From UBA6921 sp031363085 (GTDB lineage Bacteria > Pseudomonadota > Gammaproteobacteria > SG8-11), in contig JANLTU010000155.1 of assembly GCA_031363085.1 (NCBI GenBank), forward strand, positions 1-7,572: 7,572 bases of DNA, written 5' to 3'. The notes beneath the pieces were generated by a model. The model worked only from the letters and a program-made list of their open reading frames with translations, was not told where the DNA came from and ran no database searches. A program made the position numbers and the translations under genes. Below are positions 1-6,284 of this stretch, piece by piece (positions within the stretch are counted from its first letter, which is position 1; every line of letters begins with the position of its first letter).

Positions 1-5
1 TGCTC

Positions 6-30
6 GGCAGAGGTTAACATTCACACGTCA
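6..30 (+). repeat. Leader repeat, copy 1 (upstream of the VPLPA-CTERM gene)
   Basis: This 25-base stretch, with core AGAGGTTAACATTCACACGT, matches 598-622 at 24 of 25 positions in direct orientation. It ends about 20 bases before the start codon of the PEP-CTERM gene, so it is probably part of that gene's promoter or 5' untranslated leader. The similarity extends weakly on both sides (GCTC/GCTT before it; a TCAACTC block after it, displaced by about 8 bases in the second copy). Confidence 0.7.
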
Positions 31-38
31 ACTCACTC

Positions 39-44
39 GGAGGA
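39..44 (+). promoter_or_regulatory. Ribosome binding site GGAGGA
   Basis: A strong Shine-Dalgarno sequence, GGAGGA, lies five bases before the ATG at 50. It fixes that ATG as the start of the VPLPA-CTERM gene and shows that translation signals are intact even though the reading frame is broken downstream. Confidence 0.8.
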
Positions 45-49
45 ATACC

Positions 50-507
50 ATGAAACTTCATCATCGTTGGGCAACGACTGTCCTGTTGGTCACCGCGTCG
101 TGCGGTGTTTCCACGGCGGCGCATGCGGCAAGTACCTACACCATTATTGATCTGGGCACGCTGGGCGGGCCGAGTTGTTGCAGCAACGCTACGGCCATTA
201 ACAATAGTGGTCAGGTGGTGGGGATGTCCTCCTACCAAGCTGCGGGTAACGGCGTACATGCCTTCCTCTATAGCACGGGCACCATGTTTGACCTTAATAA
301 CTTGATCCCCCCGGCTCAGGCTGGTTGTTAGGCATCGCCAGTGGTATCAACGATCTCGGCCAGATCGTGGGCGGTGGAACCATCAACGGACAGCAGTCTC
401 ATGCCTTCCTGGCGACGCCCACCGTAGTCCCCATCCCCGCCGCCGTGTGGCTGCTTGGTTCCGGATTGCTGGGGTTGGTCGGTATCGCGCGCCGCAAAGC
501 CTCCTAA
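50..507 (+). pseudogene. HAF-repeat protein with VPLPA-type PEP-CTERM sorting signal, frameshifted
   Basis: An exported protein that would be handed to exosortase. Residues 1-26 form a signal peptide ending AHA. Next comes one HAF-type repeat (IIDLGTLGG, AINNSGQVVG, HAFLYSTGTM) and most of a second (GINDLGQIVG, HAFLATP). The tail at 427-504 has VPIPAAVW, a hydrophobic helix and a final ARRKAS, which is the VPLPA-CTERM pattern. The first frame stops at 329-331, while the second repeat and tail continue one frame away. The run of six C at 307-312 explains this: a seventh C would join the halves as LIPPGSGWLLGIASGIND, which matches how HAF repeats usually read. The restored protein would have 152 residues, short for HAF proteins, which usually carry more repeats. 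The break may be a real mutation, a phase-variable tract or a sequencing error. The start has a GGAGGA ribosome site. Confidence 0.8.
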
Positions 508-520
508 GTCAGAAACGATT

Positions 521-552
521 GCGCCGCCGTGCTCGGTATGACGCGCCGCAAA
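521..552 (+). pseudogene. Scar resembling the end of a VPLPA-CTERM gene
   Basis: GCCGCCGTG at 523-531 followed by TCGGTATGACGCGCCGCAAA at 533-552 mirrors GCCGCCGTG (439-447) and TCGGTATCGCGCGCCGCAAA (479-498) of the intact tail. About 30 bases encoding the hydrophobic segment are missing between the two blocks. The second block matches at 18 of 20 bases. It lies between the real gene and the second leader copy, so it is best read as the remnant of a duplicated and mostly deleted PEP-CTERM gene end. It has no coding capacity of its own. Confidence 0.45.
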
Positions 553-597
553 ATGCTGGTCATGAAGCGGTCGCCTTCTGGGGGTATGCCTGCGCTT

Positions 598-622
598 GGC
601 AGAGGTTAACGTTCACACGTCA
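598..622 (+). repeat. Leader repeat, copy 2 (no gene follows)
   Basis: This is the near-identical direct copy of 6-30 (24 of 25 bases, one A/G difference inside the TTAAC-TTCACACG core). Here no GGAGG and no PEP-CTERM reading frame follow; the next sequence is the 3' end of the opposite-strand operon. It looks like an orphan leader left by a lost tandem copy. The whole 508-651 gap contains only this repeat, the scar at 521-552 and a small hairpin. Confidence 0.65.
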
Positions 623-633
623 TCTTTTCAACT

Positions 634-657
634 CGTTAGCGACGCTCAGCGTTAACG
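634..657 (-). terminator. Possible 3' hairpin of the - strand operon
   Basis: CGTTAGCG (634-641) can pair with CGTTAACG (650-657), giving an 8-bp stem with one G-T wobble and an 8-base loop. The stop codon of the pseudocaspase gene lies inside the stem. No T-run follows on either strand, so it does not look like a normal intrinsic terminator; it may only stabilise the transcript end. Confidence 0.25.
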
Positions 658-2160
658 CAAATTAACCAGCACGCGGTCCTGTGTTTGTGTCAACACCGGT
701 GTTTGTTGCGCACCGCCCAAACGTTTAGCCTCGTACGGGACCGCACGCTGCAAATATTTTTGTAACTCGAATGCACTAACGTTGCCGTCGTGATTGCTGT
801 CGGCGCCGCCTTCCAAGCCCTTTAAAAATAGCGCGGTAAACAGGCTGTGGGCTTGCTTATCATCCCAGGCGTTGACTTGCCCTTGGCCGGCCCCTGAAAA
901 AACCGTGAGGTTGTTTAGTTGCGGGAATGGCTGTTCGGTTTTTATCAACGCGGGGCTCACGTTTTTTAGCAATGCTCCGCCGGCGGAGTTCCCCGAAAAA
1001 TTGGTATCCAGCACTACCGTCACGCTGTGCGCCGCAAGCTGGGCAATGTTTTTGAAGAGCGTATCGACGGCATAACCACTGAGCGCGATAAAGCGCGGAT
1101 CGGCATCTGTCGGCACAAAATACGCGCGTTTGCTGCCAAGGTCCGGGGCACCGTGTCCCGAGTAGTAAATGAAAACGTCCGACACGCCCGCCTTGACCAC
1201 CGCCGAGAGTTTTCCGGCGGGATTGTCGTTGCTACCGAACACCTCATTAAACTGCGCGCTGGTCGCATTCTCGATATAAATGATGTTGTCCTCGGCCACA
1301 CCCAAGGCTGTAACCAACCAGGCTTTTACGCTTTGCGCATCTTGCAGCGCGTATTTTGCGTCGACCAGCGCGGCGGGCGCGTAGCTCTTGTTGCCAATGA
1401 CCACGGCCACGGCGGACTCGCCGTGAAACTGCTCCAGCGGCGTTGTCGTTGCCACCGGCGGCGCGGTACCCGCGACGTGCGTAAGCAGGGATTTTTCCTG
1501 GCGCTGCAACGTTAAATTTGCGTCGTCGTGCACTGGCTTGGGCGGAAGTGAATCTTCCGAGACAGTTTCCATCGTGACATTTTTACTCGCGGTATCATCC
1601 GCAGGAATTACCGCTTGGGTTTCCGCTGTTTGCGCGACCTGCGTCGCAGGCGCACTGGGCTCTGAAAGCAACAGCAGATTCACTTGGACCGCCACGACGG
1701 CCACTGCGCCAGCCACGCCGATCCACAGCGTCACGGGCATGCTGAAGTGGAACAAGCGGCGTACTCGCGTGCCAAGTCTTGCCCATATTGAGCGCGCTTC
1801 GCCGGTGCCGGCGGTCACTGCTGTATTTGGTGCCACGCGGGCTTGCGCCAAGTGGGAGCGGTATAACAACACTTCTTTCATGCAACGACCGCAAGCATGC
1901 AGATGCCGTTTGATATGAGCATGTTTTTCCGCGTTCAGTGTGCTGTCAACATACCCGATGATGTCCTCATCGGTGACGTGACCACCACGTTCCGGCAAGG
2001 ATTCGACACGGTGGCTGTCTCCGGCCCCCGCAAGCGTGCGCAGCACAGACACTTCCGCCTGACAACTCGCACAAGTCTCCACATGCGTTCGCAAGAGCGG
2101 ATCAGTGTCCCCGGCAGCTTCATCAAGCAAGCCCGCCAAGCGTTCAGTTTTTGGGTGCAT
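652..2160 (-). CDS. Membrane anti-sigma-like protein fused to a caspase-family pseudoprotease
   Basis: 502 residues. The N-terminus has two zinc-binding anti-sigma style motifs, H26-x3-C30-x2-C33 and H86-x3-C90-x2-C93. One hydrophobic segment (about 143-165) precedes a low-complexity linker to about 247. The caspase (C14) domain runs from about 248 to the end and keeps the histidine in YYSGHGAP (H336). In the VLDT-x-FSGNS motif the nucleophilic cysteine is replaced by Asn387 (codon AAT, 1000-1002). An EF-hand loop, DSNHDGNVSAFE, lies at 454-465. The predicted topology puts the zinc part in the cytoplasm and the caspase part in the periplasm. Its neighbour upstream is a sigma factor, so the N-terminal half likely restrains that factor. 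Over about 153 residues the caspase domain is roughly 65% identical, by hand alignment, to the active one encoded at 3184-5160, indicating duplication followed by loss of catalysis. The start follows a strong AGGAGG. Domain calls are firm; sigma binding is inferred. Confidence 0.88.
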   Translation of the reverse strand: MHPKTERLAGLLDEAAGDTDPLLRTHVETCASCQAEVSVLRTLAGAGDSHRVESLPERGGHVTDEDIIGYVDSTLNAEKHAHIKRHLHACGRCMKEVLLYRSHLAQARVAPNTAVTAGTGEARSIWARLGTRVRRLFHFSMPVTLWIGVAGAVAVVAVQVNLLLLSEPSAPATQVAQTAETQAVIPADDTASKNVTMETVSEDSLPPKPVHDDANLTLQRQEKSLLTHVAGTAPPVATTTPLEQFHGESAVAVVIGNKSYAPAALVDAKYALQDAQSVKAWLVTALGVAEDNIIYIENATSAQFNEVFGSNDNPAGKLSAVVKAGVSDVFIYYSGHGAPDLGSKRAYFVPTDADPRFIALSGYAVDTLFKNIAQLAAHSVTVVLDTNFSGNSAGGALLKNVSPALIKTEQPFPQLNNLTVFSGAGQGQVNAWDDKQAHSLFTALFLKGLEGGADSNHDGNVSAFELQKYLQRAVPYEAKRLGGAQQTPVLTQTQDRVLVNLR

Positions 2161-2164
2161 ACGC

Positions 2165-2170
2165 CCTCCT
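2165..2170 (-). promoter_or_regulatory. Ribosome binding site AGGAGG overlapping the sigma-factor stop
   Basis: The - strand reads TAAGGAGGGCGTATG. The sigma gene's stop codon runs directly into AGGAGG, and the next gene's ATG follows after four bases. This tight arrangement supports co-transcription and probably translational coupling of the sigma factor with its presumed anti-sigma partner. Confidence 0.85.
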
Positions 2171-3153
2171 TAGAGCGGATTGGTACGGCTGGACGGTGGG
2201 TGAATTTCTTTTTCAAACAGCATTTTCAAGCGCGCCAGCGCCTTGCGTCGCAGGTAATACAAACGCTGCTCGGCGCATTTCTCGTCCATCGGCGCATCGT
2301 TGATGCCTTCGATAACGACGCCCTCTTGCGCAAGCGCTTCCAGCACCGCTTTGGCCCCCAGATTTTCCGTGAGTGTGTCGACGATAAATTGTTCCTGCCA
2401 GGACAACTTGGCATAAGCGGCACGTGCGTGCGCCTGCTCTTGTTGGCACTCAAGATCACGCTGGATATCCTCATCTGCCACCATGTCGTTACATGGCGCC
2501 TCGTTGTTTTCGTTGAGCGCATTCAACGACAATGCCGCATGCGGTTGCAATAAATGCACACTGCGATGTTCACGTAATTTCGCATGAATATCACTGACCC
2601 AGCTACGCACCAGCGCCTCGGGTTGTTCCAGTGCCTGCGCGATGTAGGGAACGGTTTCCTGTTTACGCAACATCCAGAACACACGCCGCGCCAGGGGATG
2701 AAGCGCCTTGATATACGCAGGGATACGCACACGCTCGCCGAAGCGCATGTCTTTAAAGCGTTCGTAGAACTGTTGGGAGTTGACCGTCTTGGTGAAATAC
2801 TTCACGACGCCTTCACGGTCGCTGTGCATGAATTTGTCGAGCTTGGCTCCGCCAAGCAGGTCGCGCAGCATCCACTCGTAAGCTTCGTTGCCACGATCGC
2901 ACAGCGATGCATCCTGCGCAGCACGGCTCCATGACGCGTCGACGGTGCACAGCAAGCGAAAACGCTCTCCTCGGCAATGTTGTTTGCACAGCTTCTCGGT
3001 GGTGCGCTGGATAATCGGCTCGACGACAGCGCGGATCTCGGCGTGCGTCAAGCGCACGCGCGCAGGAAAATTTAGCGTGACCACGCTCGACGGATGGCCT
3101 GCAGCTTCGGCTGCACCGGAAGGTTCGGATACACGTGCGGTAATCTCGTCCAT
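2170..3153 (-). CDS. Divergent sigma-70 family RNA polymerase sigma factor
   Basis: 327 residues, no signal peptide, cytoplasmic. Residues about 88-145 look like a sigma region 2 helix bundle (LLGGAKLDKF, VVKYFTKTV, FYERFKDMRFGERVRIP). This runs into a first helical/HTH-like block at about 147-196 (LHPLARRVFWMLRK, IAQALEQPEALVRSWVSDI). After a spacer rich in N, E and Q there is a second, region 4-like block at about 245-315 (LSWQEQFIVDTL, then EQRLYYLRRKALARLKML). This fits a sigma factor that recruits RNA polymerase to a special promoter set, but it is longer than a typical ECF factor (about 180-200 residues) and lacks textbook motifs. An alternative is another HTH regulator of sigma ancestry. 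The stop lies nine bases before a membrane gene with anti-sigma zinc motifs, the usual sigma/anti-sigma order. The start has AAGGTGAG in front. Confidence 0.72.
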   Translation of the reverse strand: MDEITARVSEPSGAAEAAGHPSSVVTLNFPARVRLTHAEIRAVVEPIIQRTTEKLCKQHCRGERFRLLCTVDASWSRAAQDASLCDRGNEAYEWMLRDLLGGAKLDKFMHSDREGVVKYFTKTVNSQQFYERFKDMRFGERVRIPAYIKALHPLARRVFWMLRKQETVPYIAQALEQPEALVRSWVSDIHAKLREHRSVHLLQPHAALSLNALNENNEAPCNDMVADEDIQRDLECQQEQAHARAAYAKLSWQEQFIVDTLTENLGAKAVLEALAQEGVVIEGINDAPMDEKCAEQRLYYLRRKALARLKMLFEKEIHPPSSRTNPL

Positions 3154-3158
3154 GCGCG

Positions 3159-3166
3159 CTCACCTT
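3159..3166 (-). promoter_or_regulatory. Ribosome binding site AAGGTGAG of the sigma gene
   Basis: In the 30-base gap between the secreted caspase stop (3184) and the sigma-factor ATG (3153), the - strand carries AAGGTGAG five bases before the ATG. No room is left for a separate strong promoter or terminator, which supports one operon. Confidence 0.65.
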
Positions 3167-3183
3167 TTTGAAGTGGGGCCGAA

Positions 3184-5160
3184 CTAACGTACAGCTACGG
3201 CGCCGCCATCGCGGTACTTCATCACTACGACATCTTCTTTTTGGATCAACACCGGCACTTGCTCCTGACCGCTTAATTTGCGCGCATAAACAGGCACCGT
3301 TGACAGTAAAAATGCTTGCAGCTCGCGCGCGGAAATCAATCCGTCCTGATCGATGTCGGCCACACCCGACAACCCTTTCAGAAAAAAATAGGTGTACAGG
3401 CTATGGCGCTGCTCGTAAAACCACGAGCTCACCTGCCCTTCACCTGCACTTGCAAAGATTGTCACGTGCTCCAACAGCGGCGCCGTCCGCTCGACGCTTG
3501 CAGCCGTGGGATTCGCGTTCTTGAACAAGGCCCCGCCGGCGGAATTACCTGAAAAACACGTATCCAACACCACGGTGATGCTGCGCGCCGGCAGATGCGA
3601 CAGGTTCCTATAAAAAGTGTCAAGCGCATAGCCGCTCAACGCAAGATAGTTGGGATCGGCATCCACCGGCACGAAATACGCACCCTTGCTTTTGAGATCC
3701 GGCGCGCCATGCCCGGAATAATAAATATAAACATCCGAAACGTCGGGCGTAACGAAGCTGTACAGCCGCCCGGCAAAATTATCGCGGCTGCCAAACACTT
3801 CGTTAAAGCGGGCGGTGGTGGCGTTTTCCAGGTAAATAATGTTCTTCTGCACGAAGCCCAGCGCCTTGACCAGATACTCCGTCATCACTTGCGCATCGCG
3901 CAGCGCGTATTCCACGCTGGGCAAATTGGCGCGCGAATAATCTTTGTTGCCGATCACCACGGCAATCGCATTGGCGCGGTTGATGCGCCCGTCGGGAATC
4001 ATATTGTCGACGTCGATGGAGAGTCCCGCTACCGGTTCCGGCAACGAACGTTCCTTGGGTTCCAGCTTGACGACGTCCATATTTTTGACATGAATCGTGG
4101 CTTGAATATCGCGCCGCAGTTGCTCCTGCCCATCACCTTCCTCCACCAGCACACTGACCGGAAGCTTCTCCCCATCCTTAAATTGGTTGTTGGTAAGAAA
4201 GGTAAATTGCACGTCGCGCGTCTGGCCCGGATACAACTCACCCAACGCGAACACGCTTTCGCTCTGCGGGCCGAGAAACACGTTCGGCCCCAGCGCGGCT
4301 TGCACCACTACGTTGTCCGCAAGCCCGGCCCCCGAGTTTTGAATGCGCGCCGTCACCGTCACCACCTCCAATGGCTCGATCACCCCGTTATTGTCACGAT
4401 CCTCGACACGCAGATCGGAAATTTCCACCCGCGCCGGACGGTGCGGACGCGTGCGCAGCACGACTTCCAGCGGTGGGCTGTCGAAACCGCTGCGCTCGGT
4501 GGCAAGAATAGTGAAATGCCGATTTTGATCGACCACGTCTTTGCGTGCCTTGACTTGAATATTGCCCAGCGCCGCCCCTGCCGGCTCAATATCGCCGATG
4601 GCAATTTTTTCTTCAAATGTCAAGCCGTCGGGTTGTTGTGTTCGTACCGCAAAAGTCACGTCCCGCGCTTTCGCAATGCCGCTGTTTTGCACATTCACCA
4701 CAATAGTTGCGGTCTCGCCGCCGTCCAGCACATCGTCATGCGTGGGTTCGCGCAGCGCGATCCAGGTTAATGACAACACCGGCGGATACGCACGCAGTTC
4801 TTGCTCATCGAGGCGCGCCTTGATTTCCTCTATGCGCTTGTTCGGGGCGTAACTTTCGTACAGCGTTTCATCTTTAGCGTGGCTGCTCGCTTGGCGGCCA
4901 TACTGCACTGCGCGTACCACGATGTGTTCTTCGAGCATCACCGGCCCGTCTTGCGCGCGTTGCTCCAAGGCTTTTTCGTACCACGACAAGGCCTCCTGGT
5001 AGCGTTCTTTTTGGAAGTAATACTCACCTTGCCGGTAGTGCTTCACCGCCAGAGCATCGCGTTCGTTGGCCATGGCGCTGGTAATCGACAAAAACGCGAT
5101 CACGCAACCGCATAGAAACATCCAGTGCTTAACGCTGCCAGGAATATGAGAACGACACAT
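3184..5160 (-). CDS. Secreted caspase-family (C14) peptidase with TPR and Ig-like domains
   Basis: 658 residues from the ATG at 5160. That start has GAGG six bases ahead and gives a clean signal peptide ending AMA at residue 31; an in-frame GTG at 5184 would lengthen it by eight residues. The predicted location is the periplasm or outside. A TPR-like helix pair (37-67, YRQGEYYFQKERYQEALSWY) precedes two beta-rich CARDB/Ig-like modules (about 126-237 and 242-360). The second has a calcium-type loop, DRDNNGVIEPLE (254-265). The caspase domain (about 396-649) has both catalytic residues: H484 in YYSGHGAP and C535 in VVLDTCFSGNS. An EF-hand loop, DIDQDGLISARE, lies at 602-613. Bacterial orthocaspases generally cut after Arg/Lys; the substrate here is unknown. 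The gene overlaps the end of the outer-membrane gene and precedes the sigma/anti-sigma pair. The most attractive substrate or partner is the neighbouring pseudocaspase protein, but that is inference. Confidence 0.9.
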   Translation of the reverse strand: MCRSHIPGSVKHWMFLCGCVIAFLSITSAMANERDALAVKHYRQGEYYFQKERYQEALSWYEKALEQRAQDGPVMLEEHIVVRAVQYGRQASSHAKDETLYESYAPNKRIEEIKARLDEQELRAYPPVLSLTWIALREPTHDDVLDGGETATIVVNVQNSGIAKARDVTFAVRTQQPDGLTFEEKIAIGDIEPAGAALGNIQVKARKDVVDQNRHFTILATERSGFDSPPLEVVLRTRPHRPARVEISDLRVEDRDNNGVIEPLEVVTVTARIQNSGAGLADNVVVQAALGPNVFLGPQSESVFALGELYPGQTRDVQFTFLTNNQFKDGEKLPVSVLVEEGDGQEQLRRDIQATIHVKNMDVVKLEPKERSLPEPVAGLSIDVDNMIPDGRINRANAIAVVIGNKDYSRANLPSVEYALRDAQVMTEYLVKALGFVQKNIIYLENATTARFNEVFGSRDNFAGRLYSFVTPDVSDVYIYYSGHGAPDLKSKGAYFVPVDADPNYLALSGYALDTFYRNLSHLPARSITVVLDTCFSGNSAGGALFKNANPTAASVERTAPLLEHVTIFASAGEGQVSSWFYEQRHSLYTYFFLKGLSGVADIDQDGLISARELQAFLLSTVPVYARKLSGQEQVPVLIQKEDVVVMKYRDGGAVAVR

Positions 5161-6208
5161 ACTGCGCCTCGTCATTAAGTGCACTTTTTATAGCTCGGTG
5201 TTCAAATGCAAAGTCGATGGCGTGATGCTCGGCAAAGCTGAATCCTAATCCAGTAGCAAGAGTCGTAACGCGATCCGAACCACCATCGGCTTGCGCCCAA
5301 CCTAAACGTACTGCCATGGAGCGGCCTGGCGACAACGGAATCAATACTTCTTCCGCGATGCCCATGCGCGCAAAGTCATTGGTGGGAGCAAATGCACCAG
5401 CGACTCTTGACCACCAGCGTTTTTCAATGTTGACATTCGTATTCCATACCGCGTTACGTGTTGGCAGTTGCAACCCCGCACCAATATGTAAAGACTGCGG
5501 ACGGTCAGGAAGATAGTCACCCAGCAGGGTGCCGATTCCAGACTTGGCTTCCGTGCCATAACCCAATGCCGCACGTGAATGCCAAACTGCCGCGAGCGTG
5601 GTCGCCCAATCCTTAGTGCGCATCAGCTCATAGGTCGCACCCAAGCTCACACCCAGGCCGACAGGACCATAGTCAACACAGGGCGCCCTATCGCATTGCA
5701 CACCGACCCACACCCAATCCAACGTCGCACCGACCGCAAGATCAGCGCGCAATTGAGTCGCGAGCAAACCAGAAAGCTGTCGGTAGGTCGCCGTGATGTC
5801 ACCGTAAGTTCGAGCACTCAACGGACTCACCCGCTGGGTAACATCAAAGCTCAGTTCGTAAGGCACCACATAGGCAACACCCGCGCCCAGTGTCGGCATA
5901 TCCCACACGTCACCTGCATAGGCGCCAGCAAACTTCAGCGACTGCTCGTTGCCAAACCCATGCTGCGCATTTGCGGCAGGGATACCACCCCACTCCAGCG
6001 TGTAGTCACGCTTGATTGTGTTCGCACGCGCCAGACCGCCAGGGTTGTACCAGATTGCACTGCTGTCATCCGCTTGCGCAGCGAACACACCCGCCATGCC
6101 CATCGCGCGCGTTCCTGGGTTGGTTACGTAGGCTTCAAACGCCTGCGCCTGCGCGCTGACGGCGAGCAATAACAAAGCGCAGTAGATTCTCACCATCCGC
6201 GATGACAT
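5129..6208 (-). CDS. FadL/PorV-like outer-membrane beta-barrel protein
   Basis: About 359 residues from the ATG at 6208. An in-frame ATG at 6322 would add 38 residues, but neither has a good ribosome site; 6208 places the signal peptide (ending AQA, about residue 23) at the N-terminus. The mature start, NPGTRAMGMAG, then DDSSAIWYNPGGLAR, is the recognisable N-terminal signature of FadL/OmpP1 and PorV-type barrels. The rest consists of alternating amphipathic strands with aromatic girdles, ending YVSFSYSWQR, near the usual aromatic barrel end. It is shorter than typical fatty-acid transporters (about 420-450 residues), so the substrate cannot be named. C172 and C177 (CDRAPC) may form a loop disulfide. 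It is the first gene of the - strand cluster, overlapping the caspase gene, which suggests the barrel and the secreted caspase are made together. Confidence 0.8.
   Translation of the reverse strand: MSSRMVRIYCALLLLAVSAQAQAFEAYVTNPGTRAMGMAGVFAAQADDSSAIWYNPGGLARANTIKRDYTLEWGGIPAANAQHGFGNEQSLKFAGAYAGDVWDMPTLGAGVAYVVPYELSFDVTQRVSPLSARTYGDITATYRQLSGLLATQLRADLAVGATLDWVWVGVQCDRAPCVDYGPVGLGVSLGATYELMRTKDWATTLAAVWHSRAALGYGTEAKSGIGTLLGDYLPDRPQSLHIGAGLQLPTRNAVWNTNVNIEKRWWSRVAGAFAPTNDFARMGIAEEVLIPLSPGRSMAVRLGWAQADGGSDRVTTLATGLGFSFAEHHAIDFAFEHRAIKSALNDEAQYVSFSYSWQR
5167..5170 (-). promoter_or_regulatory. GAGG ribosome site deciding the caspase start
   Basis: The - strand reads GAGG, six bases, then ATG at 5160. 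The upstream GTG (5184) and the ATG at 5175 lack such a site, so 5160 is preferred. All lie inside the end of the upstream barrel gene, so the two genes overlap by 32 bases. Confidence 0.55.
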
Positions 6209-6284
6209 CCCGATTCGCAGCCGTCGACCTTGCACACGCGTTCCTGATTCCTGTTTATCCAAGCTGCCCTCTTCAGCATAGACG

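Noticed and set aside
649..658. Perfect palindrome GCGTTAACGC
   Set aside because: It is only ten bases and contains the stop codon of the pseudocaspase gene. Chance plus the adjoining hairpin explains it; there is no second copy to suggest a protein-binding site.
1027..1515. A 162-codon + strand open frame
   Set aside because: It is antisense to the pseudocaspase domain, and the real frame is established by its strong similarity to the neighbouring caspase.
1897..2553. A 218-codon open frame on the + strand
   Set aside because: It crosses antisense over the junction of the sigma and anti-sigma genes and has no domain, no ribosome site and no conserved pattern.
3595..4770. A 391-codon open frame on the + strand
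   Set aside because: It lies wholly antisense to the secreted caspase gene, whose signal peptide, Ig-like modules and catalytic motifs are clear. The + translation is rich in H, R and I with no recognisable domain, typical of a shadow frame.
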